Shown here piece after piece: positions 9,476 through 18,839 of a stretch of DNA of 64,000 nt. The notes beneath the pieces were generated by a model, which saw only the letters and a program-made list of their open reading frames with translations, was not told the DNA's origin and did no database searches. The number at the start of each line of letters is the position of its first letter. Position 1 is the stretch's first letter. The position numbers were made by a program, and so were the translations under genes. This DNA comes from Anaerosporobacter sp031551385 (GTDB taxonomy: Bacteria > Bacillota > Clostridia > Lachnospirales > Lachnospiraceae), in contig NZ_JAVBNS010000034.1 in assembly GCF_031551385.1 (NCBI RefSeq), positions 5,046 to 69,045 on the forward strand, written 5' to 3'.

Positions 9476-11353
9476 TTATACCTCCATTTCAAGCGATTCC
9501 GAAAGTAAATCCGTAATTTTTATTTTTATTCGTCCTGCACTATCTGTTATTCCATATACGCCAACTACTAATTCATCTTTTCCTGGAATATCACACACTT
9601 CTGGTCTCATGGTCTCTCCATCATAGTTCCAATCAATAAAGATTGATTCAACTAACTGTCTCCAATCTTCGACGGATTCTTTTTGCATGCTTAATTTCTG
9701 CAAAAGATTCATAGGATAAAATTCCTTTACTATCAACTTACCATTTTCTTTTAAAATATTTGCATCCGCTTCCCTTTTAAATTGTAAATCTGATTTATCC
9801 CTAAGAATATCAACGATTTCTATATCTAGTTTATAAGCCGATAATTCCTGTTCTAGTGATGCTTTTAAATCAGCTTCATGACCCATACAAATGATTTTTA
9901 TTCTCTCTACAACAGTTCCTGGATTTTCTTCTTTCCTTTTTTCAAATGTCTTATATGGTAGATTAGCCTTTAATTCTTCAAGATCTGCCTTAGTTGCAAT
10001 ACGGTTTGTAGGCATAATTTTAACCATATAACCATCTAATTCTCCGTCATAAATTGATGATGAATCATATTTCTGAATTCCAAGTGCATCAATAATTAAT
10101 TCCTTTGCTTCTACTGGGTTACGGAAGAAATCATAGTTATTTACATTGTATACTTCAAATCCTTTATATGAATCATCCTCTAATTCGTTTGCAACATTTA
10201 TCAAGCGTTTTGTTGTTGTTTGAATAGATCCAAGATTAATATCTGCGCCAATAAACCTACGACCAAGTTTCATCGCTACTGCTTGAGTTGTTCCAGAACC
10301 CATAAAACAATCAAAAACAATATCTCCTGGTTGTGAAGAAGTATTAATTATCCTCTCCAGCAAAGCTTCCGGTTTTTGTGTCGGATAGTTCAATGATTCT
10401 TTTGCTTGAGAGTTTATCACATAAATATCTCCCCAAAAATTTTGAACAGGTTGTCCTTGATATTCATCTAAAAAGGTTTTTCTTCTTATTCGTTGGCTTT
10501 TATCTGGTGGGAAATATAGTCTACCATTTTTATCCCACTCTTGCATGGTTTCATAAGAAAAAGCCCATCCTTTTTCAGGTGGTTGATAACCTTTATACTC
10601 ATAAATTAAAGATGGACTTGGTGTAGAAGATGGATTTGTAACAGGATCTCTACTGTATAACCTTCCATCACCATCATTGTAAACAAAACGCTGTTTAATA
10701 TATTCTTGTGCTTCTGGCGAATCCTTTGTACGAATCATATTAAATTTATACGCACTTGTTTTACTATACATTAAAATAGTATCTGTCAATTGTCCAAATG
10801 ATTTTGAGTTATTTAAAGCTCCACCCCTTCTTTTCCATACTATCTCATTTATATAATTATCGGTTCCAAATACCTCATCAAGCAAGCACCTTAAATAATG
10901 ATTTCTATGATAATCACAATGTAAATAAATAGTTCCTTGATCACTCAACAAATCTCGCATAATGATTAGTCGTTCATACATAAACTGTAAATATTCATCA
11001 TTTGTCCAAATATCAGAATATTGCTTTTCTTCAAATGATGACATGTCTCCGATCACTTTTTTCTTCCTTATATCAATGCTCTTTTTGTAATCTGCCTTAC
11101 TGTCAAATGGAGGATCTATATAAATCAAGTCAACCATTCCACGATATTCCTTCAACAGATGGCTCATGACCTGCAAATTATCGCCCCAGAAAATTTTATT
11201 CATCCAACCATCTATAGGTTCTCCATAAGATTCCTTCAGCTGTGCTGGATAATACTGTGTTGATGAATATGGTCTCTTTCCCGTCCAGTGTAATTCTGGA
11301 TATCCCTTTATTGGTTTTCTTTGTTCAAATTCAAATGATATCTGGTCGTTCAT
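9476..11353 (-). CDS. mod: Type III DNA N6-adenine methyltransferase, Mod subunit
   Basis: The protein has 625 residues. The catalytic motif DPPF (IYIDPPFDSKADY, near residue 80) comes before the AdoMet-binding motif FDCFMGSGTT (near 350), the beta-class order used by type III Mod proteins. The region between them and the C-terminal part should contain the target-recognition domain. Its ATG overlaps the TAA of the upstream helicase by one base (TAATG), so translation is probably coupled. It modifies the host copies of the recognition site and is needed for restriction by Res. The recognition sequence cannot be read from this sequence. Confidence 0.88.
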   Translation of the reverse strand: MNDQISFEFEQRKPIKGYPELHWTGKRPYSSTQYYPAQLKESYGEPIDGWMNKIFWGDNLQVMSHLLKEYRGMVDLIYIDPPFDSKADYKKSIDIRKKKVIGDMSSFEEKQYSDIWTNDEYLQFMYERLIIMRDLLSDQGTIYLHCDYHRNHYLRCLLDEVFGTDNYINEIVWKRRGGALNNSKSFGQLTDTILMYSKTSAYKFNMIRTKDSPEAQEYIKQRFVYNDGDGRLYSRDPVTNPSSTPSPSLIYEYKGYQPPEKGWAFSYETMQEWDKNGRLYFPPDKSQRIRRKTFLDEYQGQPVQNFWGDIYVINSQAKESLNYPTQKPEALLERIINTSSQPGDIVFDCFMGSGTTQAVAMKLGRRFIGADINLGSIQTTTKRLINVANELEDDSYKGFEVYNVNNYDFFRNPVEAKELIIDALGIQKYDSSSIYDGELDGYMVKIMPTNRIATKADLEELKANLPYKTFEKRKEENPGTVVERIKIICMGHEADLKASLEQELSAYKLDIEIVDILRDKSDLQFKREADANILKENGKLIVKEFYPMNLLQKLSMQKESVEDWRQLVESIFIDWNYDGETMRPEVCDIPGKDELVVGVYGITDSAGRIKIKITDLLSESLEMEV

Positions 11354-14241
11354 TATTTTGCTTCCTTTCGTTTACAATAGTGTCTCATATCACAGTTGGC
11401 GCATAGATTTTTATCTTTTGCCCTACCTGAAAAATCTTTTTTCTGAATTTTCTCTACAACTTTATCAAACTCTTGTATGGTAGCACCTATTGAAGTATTT
11501 GATTTGTCAAAACTTATTGTTGGAACACCATTTTCTTCCCCCGTATAATAGAGATGCATTTTACTTACTGACTTACCTGTTTTTTCTTCGATTAAGTGTG
11601 CATAAGCCTCTAGTTGTCTTCGATATCGTTTCATTTCTTCTGTTTCAATTAATATATTTGGTTTCTTCTCGGACTTAAAATCAACAATTTCAACAGTATC
11701 TCCTTCTCCCCGTATCAAATCAACTTTTCCCATTAAAATATAGTCTGATTTAACAAGACTTACTTCAACTTCTGCATCTTGAATTATGCTCCAATCTTTC
11801 TTAGTGCGCTCTACATATCTCATTACCTGCTTGTAGGCGGCTTCAATCTGCGCTTGCCCTAAATAGGAATGCTCACTCTTAGAAAGAGTTGTGTAATTTG
11901 TGTCAAACCAATCCCTTATATTTTCAGGAATAATCGTATTTTCTTCTTTTCGCATAGCAGCTCTATGAACATCTTCAATTGTCTCATGTACCAATGTTCC
12001 AAATAAAGTTGCTCCAACTCTCACTTGCGTAAAGCCTAATTCTTTGAAAAACTTATATTGCAGAGCACAATTTTCGAATAGTGCTATATGAGAAGTAAAA
12101 GAAAATGTATCTTTTATATTAACAGGTTTTACTTTTTCTAAAACTATGTCTTCCAAATTCACATCTTCATAATCTGGTAGCTTATTATAAAATTCTTCAA
12201 AATATTTACTGGGTGTTGCTCCTCTGCCGTTCTTTTCACAGCAAGATAACACCAACAGATTCTGTGCCCTTGAAAATGCCGTATAATATAGTCTCCAAAA
12301 ATCAAAGTACTTAATATCATCCCGACTTTCAAATACACTTCGATGAAAATATTTATTCTCTATATCTTCAATAACTGCAGTAGCGTTAATTCTAGGTGTT
12401 GCATTCAACGAATCAACCATTACTATCGGAAATTCCATTCCTTTCGATTGGTGAATCGTCATAAACGAAATACATCCACTCGGTGCATACTCCGTATCAT
12501 CTTCATATTCTGTGATTCCACCATCAATTAAAAATCTCAGATACATGTTAAAGAATCGTTCTACAGCTTGCTCAATGTTAGATTCTGTAAATACATCAAT
12601 CCGATGTAAATATTCATACTTTCCAAGAATAGATGTTAGAATCGACAAGTTTCTGGCAGGTCTCTCATCCACTACGCCAGTTTTCATTTCTACACCAAGA
12701 TAATCACTGAATGGTTCAAATTGAAATAATTGGTATAGCAAACCTGTAAAAGCATAATCTGCATTATCTCTACTTAGATTACTGTGCTTTTTCATTTTTT
12801 CAGTAATCCATTTTCCTATTGTATCCTTATTGTTTTGAATTAGTTCCTTCGCAGCTTTTATGCATTCATTCCCGTAATAATCGTATAGTTCCCTAAAGTC
12901 AAATTTGAAATCACGATCTCTAAGTTTAGATATGTATTCTGGAAAACACAACAATAAGCAACCCAATGCTTCTTTAATTTCTTTTCGTTTGAAGAACATT
13001 TCAGAACGTGGAGAATATACTTTAATATCATGGTCTTCCAAATACTCTATTAAATCTATGATTTTATCGTTTTTAACTGAACGACATAAAAAAGCAATCT
13101 GGTTATAGTCTGTAAGAATGCCTTTTTTCTTTAAACTCAAAACAAAATTTAATACTTGTTCATACCAATCTTCTGGAATTTCTTTTCCAGAACATTTCAA
13201 AGCAGCTGTCTTTTCACTGTAATTCTTTTTGCCTGGAACAATTTTCTTATCAAATCGAAAATTTTTCCATAAGAAATCATATGCTCTACCATCTGTCGTT
13301 TTCATCCAATCATTATAAAAATCAATAATTTGCTTCTCTGAACGATAATTTGTAACAAGTTTTACCTGTTTACATATTCCTTCTTCAAAATGTCTAGGAA
13401 ATTCCAGAATATTTCTAATGGTTGCTCCTCTGAAACGATAAAGGCCTTGATCATCGTCACCAACAACACAAATATTTTCGTTGTCTCCAGCAATCAAGAA
13501 TACTAATAACTCCTGTATATAGTTTGTATCTTGATATTCATCAACCATTACATACTTAATTTTTTCCCTAATCTCTACAAGTATTTCTGGATGGTTTAAC
13601 AACAGTCTATATGTTTCCGTCTGAATGCTTGCAAAATCAATTAGGTTATCTTGCTCCAGAATAAAATAGTATGTATCCATTATATTTGCTATTGCAACAA
13701 TACTTTCATCAGAATCCATTTGCATTGCTTCAATATCTACTAACTCTTCCGATAAATTATTTACATATTTTACAATCGTTCCTGCTTGTCTCCATGCTCC
13801 CGTAGCATTGGGAAATAAAGTATCGAAATATTCTACTTTACGAAATTCATTTATCTTCTGGAAAACCATATATTGCTGGTCAAAATTATCCAGCATTCGA
13901 TAGTTCTTTTTAATTCGCGTATATTCCAAATGCTCCTTTAGTATTCTTAAGCAAATAGAATGAAACGTACCTATATACATTTCATTTATATTTATAGATA
14001 TTCCAATATTCAATAATTCATTGGTTATACGCGTAATTAATTCCTTTGCTGCCTTCTCAGTAAATGTAGCTATCATTATCTCTTCTGGGCTTACATTGCA
14101 TTCTGTAATCAAGTAAACGATTCGTTTTACTAGCGTATATGTTTTTCCAGTTCCTGGTCCCGCAATAATTAAAAGTGGGCCTTCAGTTGTAGATATTGCA
14201 AACCTTTGTTCTTCGTTTGCCTCTCCATAATCAAAACTCAT
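11353..14241 (-). CDS. UvrD/Rep-family helicase with C-terminal PD-(D/E)XK, Fe-S-type nuclease domain
   Basis: The protein has 962 residues. SF1A motifs are complete: Walker A GPGTGKTYTL (about 28-37), VDEYQDTN, GDDDQGLYRFRGA, TNYRS and TIHQSKGMEFPIV. The C-terminus carries a RecB/AddB-like nuclease domain (VEIVDFKSEKKP, about 872) and a cysteine cluster CANCDMRHYC that, with the upstream ENCALQYKFF cysteine, resembles the 4Fe-4S clamp of AddB/Cas4 nucleases. It is the first gene of the helicase-mod-res run. An AddAB-like helicase-nuclease coupled to a type III R-M pair is unusual and suggests degradation or processing of cut phage DNA, which is inference. Confidence 0.82.
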   Translation of the reverse strand: MSFDYGEANEEQRFAISTTEGPLLIIAGPGTGKTYTLVKRIVYLITECNVSPEEIMIATFTEKAAKELITRITNELLNIGISININEMYIGTFHSICLRILKEHLEYTRIKKNYRMLDNFDQQYMVFQKINEFRKVEYFDTLFPNATGAWRQAGTIVKYVNNLSEELVDIEAMQMDSDESIVAIANIMDTYYFILEQDNLIDFASIQTETYRLLLNHPEILVEIREKIKYVMVDEYQDTNYIQELLVFLIAGDNENICVVGDDDQGLYRFRGATIRNILEFPRHFEEGICKQVKLVTNYRSEKQIIDFYNDWMKTTDGRAYDFLWKNFRFDKKIVPGKKNYSEKTAALKCSGKEIPEDWYEQVLNFVLSLKKKGILTDYNQIAFLCRSVKNDKIIDLIEYLEDHDIKVYSPRSEMFFKRKEIKEALGCLLLCFPEYISKLRDRDFKFDFRELYDYYGNECIKAAKELIQNNKDTIGKWITEKMKKHSNLSRDNADYAFTGLLYQLFQFEPFSDYLGVEMKTGVVDERPARNLSILTSILGKYEYLHRIDVFTESNIEQAVERFFNMYLRFLIDGGITEYEDDTEYAPSGCISFMTIHQSKGMEFPIVMVDSLNATPRINATAVIEDIENKYFHRSVFESRDDIKYFDFWRLYYTAFSRAQNLLVLSCCEKNGRGATPSKYFEEFYNKLPDYEDVNLEDIVLEKVKPVNIKDTFSFTSHIALFENCALQYKFFKELGFTQVRVGATLFGTLVHETIEDVHRAAMRKEENTIIPENIRDWFDTNYTTLSKSEHSYLGQAQIEAAYKQVMRYVERTKKDWSIIQDAEVEVSLVKSDYILMGKVDLIRGEGDTVEIVDFKSEKKPNILIETEEMKRYRRQLEAYAHLIEEKTGKSVSKMHLYYTGEENGVPTISFDKSNTSIGATIQEFDKVVEKIQKKDFSGRAKDKNLCANCDMRHYCKRKEAK

Positions 14242-14333
14242 AGTCGTCTCCCTATTAATTTGAATATTTTACAAGTAACCTAAAATTTTTTCCCTCTGTC
14301 TACCACATCTACCTGTCCCTTTTTCAGGACTCA

Positions 14334-14933
14334 CTAATTTGATCTGATTGAAGAATTTTCAAATAATTTTCCCAAATCATTATTATACTTTGTTTGTCGA
14401 CTTTTATCAGAAGTAAGCTGTGAAAAAAGATATATCAATACCTCTTCTGTAAAAATCGCTAAAATCCATAAATGATACATTTTTAAATAAGAATTATCAT
14501 TTTGTATCTTGTTACCAAAATATTTATTGTCATTATGTACATAAACTGAATCACGTCTATATGTAAGTGTTTTTATAGCATGTGCAATATATTCATCTTC
14601 ATTAATCTTAGCTTCAAATTCTCTCAATTTTAATAATATATCATCTTGAGATGGGAACAAATGAATATTAGCAATGCATTTTTTTATTAAATTAGGAATC
14701 GTTTTAGTCTTTTTTGACTTATCATATAATTTCATAAAGGTAAGCATATAACTATCTACTAATGCACATTCTACAATCAAAGTAAAATTAGGAGCAAGTT
14801 TCAATTTTTCTTTATTGTCAGAAATATCCTCTTCAACGCTCATAACATCTTTTAAATAAACTAGCTGCATAAAGTATCCATCGATTTCTTCTACAAGCTT
14901 AACTCTCATCTCTTCTTTTTGATTCATTATCAT
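14334..14933 (-). CDS. HEPN-domain protein, AbiU2-like (putative)
   Basis: The protein has 199 residues and is almost entirely helical. The sequence TYRRDSVYVHND (about 127-138) gives the R-x4-6-H motif of HEPN ribonucleases, in the form seen in AbiU2-type abortive-infection proteins, followed by a helix LKMYHLWILAIF. The more likely start is ATG 14927 (codon 3), better spaced from GAAGG. It lies 92 bp upstream of the UvrD-like helicase gene, on the same strand within the defence cargo. Fold and motif are seen; RNase activity and an abortive-infection role are inference. Confidence 0.5.
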   Translation of the reverse strand: MIMNQKEEMRVKLVEEIDGYFMQLVYLKDVMSVEEDISDNKEKLKLAPNFTLIVECALVDSYMLTFMKLYDKSKKTKTIPNLIKKCIANIHLFPSQDDILLKLREFEAKINEDEYIAHAIKTLTYRRDSVYVHNDNKYFGNKIQNDNSYLKMYHLWILAIFTEEVLIYLFSQLTSDKSRQTKYNNDLGKLFENSSIRSN

Positions 14934-15091
14934 ACCTTCATTCTTTTTTTATATCACAACTCAATTACATAACAACACAATTTTAACTTCCTTACAAAGA
15001 AATCTCATATGTGGAATTCAGGAAAATACCTTTTTCTACTAAATATTCAACACATATCTTTCTATTGCTGACTGTGGTTTGATACAAAACA

Positions 15092-15355
15092 CTAACGTAA
15101 TGACAATTTTTTCAACACTTCATACGCCTTAGTCGTAACAATATACCGCCCCTTCGTATGAAGCATTTCAACATAACCATCCTCAATTAATTCTTTCAAT
15201 ATCTGATTCACCTTAAGTTTCCCACAGGGTACCAGATTAGCTATTTCTTGTTGGTTCAATGGGCATATGCTCTTCCCATCAATTTGTAATTGGTTTTCCT
15301 TTAGAATTACTAATACCTTTGTTTTTTCATTTACAAAGCCAAGTATTTCATTCAT
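15092..15355 (-). CDS. Small winged-helix DNA-binding protein
   Basis: The protein has 87 residues. The central region NQQEIANLVPCGKLKVNQIL is helix-turn-helix-like, followed by LIEDGYVEMLHTKGRYIVT, a typical wing. The remaining C-terminus is a short helix. It stands alone between the relaxase and the HEPN gene on the same strand, so it may regulate the defence cargo or the mobility genes. No operator was identified. It is not a recognised named family. Confidence 0.55.
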   Translation of the reverse strand: MNEILGFVNEKTKVLVILKENQLQIDGKSICPLNQQEIANLVPCGKLKVNQILKELIEDGYVEMLHTKGRYIVTTKAYEVLKKLSLR

Positions 15356-15538
15356 ATTCTAATCCTCATTATCTAAAAATCATTTTTTAATGGTTTTATT
15401 TTAAAACCATTTTACCATAACTACTTTTGCAAAACAAACGATTTTTGAAGTTTTATGCCATTTCATGATACCAATTATTTTAACAAAAAAAATGTGTTGC
15501 TACTGGTAATACATACCCAATAGCAACACGCCCTCAAA

Positions 15539-17590
15539 CTACCTACTTCTATCCCATTTCTTTTCCTGCATTCCATCTGCCCGTTTCATCATCTTCGCCT
15601 CGTAAATCTCCTGATACCCTTCAAACAATTCAGCGCTGGACATCTTTTGGCTCATCCTTCGCATAACTTCTTTATACAAGCTCAAATTGTAATTATTATC
15701 TGCCATATCGAATTCAAAATACTTTTCTTTAGAATCCACGGATAAAAGAAAATATGATTCAGGAGTAATTCCATCCACAAGCATCTCAACAGCTATCAAC
15801 TCAGATTTCTGGTCTAGCAAACTGGATTTATAAGCTTTTTCTAATTCCTGAGCCTCATCATACACTTCTCCAAAATAAATCGGATGACCAATGCACTTAA
15901 AATAAGCTTCCACCATAGCATAGGTATCTTCCTTACCTGTCATCTTATAAAGCTTCACTTTTTCTTCTACAGATAAAAGAGAATACTCCGAAAAACTATC
16001 AGGAAGAAACTCTATATCAGCCACTAATTCCGATTTTGATTCCACTTGCTCTGATACAATGCTTTGCATATCCCCCTCACTAGACAATTCTTCCTCTCGG
16101 AACGAAACATCCTTATATTGCGGCAGCTCTATATGTGTCGCTGCCTCCTGATGATCTTGCAACGCTTCATCCCGTTTAGGGTTCACCTCATAAAATGCCA
16201 TCGGCTTCTCTATTGGTTTCTGAACCTCAAATAATTTCTCATCTTCAAAATAAGAATTTTCCTTTACAACTTCTGTTTTCGACTCCGATACTCTCTCCTC
16301 AACAAATTCAGGGATTTCAATCTTATTCGTAGAATTAATTTCTTCAAACTCTGATATCACATCCATTGCAGTATCTAACTTTTCAGTTAAACATCGCTCT
16401 GCCATTGCAACCATATTCTTGGCTTCTTTTTTCTCGACCTTCATCTGATCCAGCTTGCTGTACTCATCTATTCGCCATTGCTGATAAGCCCTCCAATCCC
16501 CATCAGAATTACAAGCTCTTTTCTTACTGGAATTTTGCTTGTAAATTGAGTCCTGAATCTTTGTAATTTCATCAATACGCTCCAGCTTACTTTCTCTAAT
16601 ATCAAGCAGATCCTCTATGGTACGGATATTATTATTTGCAAGAAACAGATACTCTTCCTGTAACTTATGAAACAACATCAAATCCTTTGCATACTTGGCT
16701 GATTTTACATAAAAGCGTTTCTGCTCAATCATACGCAAACGATACATTTTTCCATAAAACCTCTTTTGATAATGTGACATATTACCCCGCTTTACCCAAG
16801 TTGGATTTGTAGCATGAAAGTAAGGTATATTCATACTGGTGTATTCGAAGCAATATTTAAATCTGTCCTCTGCAAAATACTCATCCATTTTATCCAAACG
16901 ATGATATAACTTACGTCCTGGCATCTTCACGGTAAGATATTCCTTCGGCTTGAATTCATAGCCTAATCGCTGCATTAAAAACAAAAAATGTTCCATACTC
17001 CCAGCGTAGGAAGCACAAAACATTGCGTCTCGATGAATCATTTCTTTAAATGTCTGTTCATATTGCCATTCTTTTCTGGAAAGATTCTGCGAATTCTTCA
17101 CATACTCTGCTTCGATAATGGATAATCCATATTCCTTGCATAGCTTGTTGGTAATGGGTTGAATTATGTGCTTCCAGTCACCCTTCTTATAATCATACTT
17201 TCTACCATCAAGAAGACTCACACTATTCCAAACGATGTGACTATGAATATGATCCTTATCAATATGAACGGCATAAACAGCTTCATATCTGTCACCAAGA
17301 AATTCCTCCGTGAACCTTCGTGCCATATCAAATGCAATTTCTGGTGTTCCCTCTCCTGGTTTCAATGACAAAACAATATGATATCCCTGCCTCTTATTCG
17401 TTTTCTGAAATAACTTCTTTGTATCCATCATCTGATCAAAGGCTGTTTCTGGCAGACAGTTTACACTGCCCACCAAAAATAATTTCTCAGTCTTGTCTGG
17501 ATTTTGAATATACTCCAGTGCATTTTGAAGATGTTGTGCTGGATTACGGTTTTTCTCCGAATTCATGTTCATGATTTTCGTAATTGCCAT
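15539..17590 (-). CDS. Relaxase/mobilization nuclease (MobP/VirD2-type)
   Basis: The protein has 683 residues. The N-terminal ~250 residues are a relaxase domain: a candidate catalytic Tyr near residue 27 (ALEYIQNP) and the metal-binding three-histidine motif HIDKDHIHSHIVW (about 108-120). The C-terminal half is long, charged and repetitive in glutamate, with no clear function. It overlaps mobC by 22 bp and lies 3' of the oriT-like hairpins. It should nick oriT and pilot the island into a recipient using a helper conjugation machine, since no type IV secretion genes are present in the window. Confidence 0.87.
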   Translation of the reverse strand: MAITKIMNMNSEKNRNPAQHLQNALEYIQNPDKTEKLFLVGSVNCLPETAFDQMMDTKKLFQKTNKRQGYHIVLSLKPGEGTPEIAFDMARRFTEEFLGDRYEAVYAVHIDKDHIHSHIVWNSVSLLDGRKYDYKKGDWKHIIQPITNKLCKEYGLSIIEAEYVKNSQNLSRKEWQYEQTFKEMIHRDAMFCASYAGSMEHFLFLMQRLGYEFKPKEYLTVKMPGRKLYHRLDKMDEYFAEDRFKYCFEYTSMNIPYFHATNPTWVKRGNMSHYQKRFYGKMYRLRMIEQKRFYVKSAKYAKDLMLFHKLQEEYLFLANNNIRTIEDLLDIRESKLERIDEITKIQDSIYKQNSSKKRACNSDGDWRAYQQWRIDEYSKLDQMKVEKKEAKNMVAMAERCLTEKLDTAMDVISEFEEINSTNKIEIPEFVEERVSESKTEVVKENSYFEDEKLFEVQKPIEKPMAFYEVNPKRDEALQDHQEAATHIELPQYKDVSFREEELSSEGDMQSIVSEQVESKSELVADIEFLPDSFSEYSLLSVEEKVKLYKMTGKEDTYAMVEAYFKCIGHPIYFGEVYDEAQELEKAYKSSLLDQKSELIAVEMLVDGITPESYFLLSVDSKEKYFEFDMADNNYNLSLYKEVMRRMSQKMSSAELFEGYQEIYEAKMMKRADGMQEKKWDRSR

Positions 17591-17931
17591 ACGTCTAGTA
17601 CCTCCTTCAAAATATCCTGAAGCTTTACCACTTCCTGACGTACCTCTTCAATTGCTGAAAAATATATCTGACCTTGTGCATTTGCCAGATGAGCCATCTG
17701 GTTTACATTGTTCGATACTCCAGAAACATTTCTGATCAACTGTGCTCTATCTGCCACAAATGTTGGATCAATCCCTTTTGCATTCTGAATCAAGGCTCGC
17801 AAATATTTGCTTCGATCCATTCCTGCTGATTTCGCATCTGATTCCAGTTTCATAAAATCTTCCTCCGATAATTTCAAAGAAACGTGACAATCCTTCTTAC
17901 AGGATAGGTATTTTCGTTTTCCATTTGTCAT
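17569..17931 (-). CDS. mobC: MobC-like relaxosome accessory protein
   Basis: The protein has 120 residues from ATG 17931, which has GGAGG eight bases upstream. An in-frame TTG at 17946 would add five residues and overlap that site. The N-terminus has a ribbon-helix-helix pattern (CHVSLKLSEEDFMKLESDA), followed by the conserved MobC block (MDRSKYLRALIQNA and NNVNQMAHLAN). It binds oriT and helps the relaxase load. Its gene overlaps the relaxase start, consistent with coupled translation. Confidence 0.8.
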   Translation of the reverse strand: MTNGKRKYLSCKKDCHVSLKLSEEDFMKLESDAKSAGMDRSKYLRALIQNAKGIDPTFVADRAQLIRNVSGVSNNVNQMAHLANAQGQIYFSAIEEVRQEVVKLQDILKEVLDVWQLRKS

Positions 17932-18029
17932 ATAAAAATCCTCCAATCTTCCGTTGTGTTTTGGTACAAATCTCTCTTATCTGTGCCATTGTCTCTATCT
18001 CCTTTCTTCCCTGGCTAATGCCAAAGTAA

Positions 18030-18150
18030 TTCTCTTAGTACGGTTCACAGGGTTTGCAAGATACGGAAAAGGTAGCACTTTTCCCATCCGCAACTGCGGA
18101 CGTCTTGGCAGGAGCACCTGCACCCGATATTTAACCCACCACAGTGGGCG
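18030..18150. other. Candidate origin of transfer (oriT)
   Basis: Four perfect short hairpins lie in a row just upstream of mobC: GGAAAAG/CTTTTCC (18065-18084), TCCGCA/TGCGGA (18087-18100), GCAGG/CCTGC (18108-18121) and CCCAC/GTGGG (18135-18148). This density of inverted repeats directly 5' of mobC and the relaxase gene is where oriT lies in mobilizable elements. The nick site cannot be pinpointed. Confidence 0.55.
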
Positions 18151-18202
18151 ATATACTATACAATAAATTTACACTTATGATATTTACCAAAAGCATAAAA
18201 AT

Positions 18203-18338
18203 ATCAGAAATGAAATCTATCAGCCTCTTCTGATTGCAAAAAGCAAGACATCTGACACAAGTCATTTCGTTAGCAATTTCTGATGTCAGACTGGCATATT
18301 CTTGATTTCATCTTTTCACAAGTGATTTCATTTCTGAT
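18203..18338. repeat. Inverted and direct repeats downstream of parR, candidate centromere (parC)
   Basis: ATCAGAAATGAAATC (18203-18217) is perfectly inverted at 18324-18338 as GATTTCATTTCTGAT. Related pieces (TTGATTTCATC near 18303, TTTCTGAT near 18278) lie between. The cluster sits against the 3' end of the ParR-like gene. Partition sites consist of such iterons next to par genes, so this is a candidate ParR-binding site; part of it could act as a terminator. Confidence 0.4.
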
Positions 18339-18343
18339 TTCTT

Positions 18344-18823
18344 TTAGAAAATGTTGTCTAAATCCAAGTACTCATTGTCAGCAACTTCTGTTTCACTGAT
18401 ATCAGCTTTGATTTCAGCTTCTTTTACCTCAACATTTGATGAAATACCAACATCCCTCTCATCAGCCACAATACTTCTATATTTCTCTGCAAGTGTTCTT
18501 CCAATGGAAGACACCCCATCTGTTTCTCCAGCCAATAGACCAATCAAAAATCCACCAACCACCTTGGGAAGGTCTGCTGTTAATTGCTCCATCACGCCAT
18601 GTGTAATCCGCTTGATAAATTCTTCTTCACGCTCTCGTGTCTCCAGATATGGATCATCTTTCAACTCTGCCATCTTGTGATAATAGCTGTTAATTGCATC
18701 GACTATGAAATCCTGCTGTGATGAACAAATCTCCTTATCCAGTTGGTGAAGATACTCCCATGCCTCCTTATGCTTAGGATTATTGGCATAGAAGCGAACT
18801 GTCTTTTGCTCTGTATCCTTCAT
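18344..18823 (-). CDS. ParR-like DNA-binding adaptor of the partition system (putative)
   Basis: The protein has 159 residues from ATG 18823, preceded by GGGAG. A longer reading frame to 18949 exists but overlaps the ParM-like gene and is unlikely. The N-terminus (KTVRFYANNPKHKEAWEYL, then QQDFIVDAINSYY) has the strand-helix-helix look of ribbon-helix-helix centromere-binding proteins. The C-terminus is acidic and low in complexity, as in ParR proteins whose tail contacts the actin filament. It lies directly downstream of the actin-like gene. Assignment rests on this pairing plus the N-terminal pattern. Confidence 0.6.
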   Translation of the reverse strand: MKDTEQKTVRFYANNPKHKEAWEYLHQLDKEICSSQQDFIVDAINSYYHKMAELKDDPYLETREREEEFIKRITHGVMEQLTADLPKVVGGFLIGLLAGETDGVSSIGRTLAEKYRSIVADERDVGISSNVEVKEAEIKADISETEVADNEYLDLDNIF

Positions 18824-18839
18824 TTGCCCAGCTCCCTTC

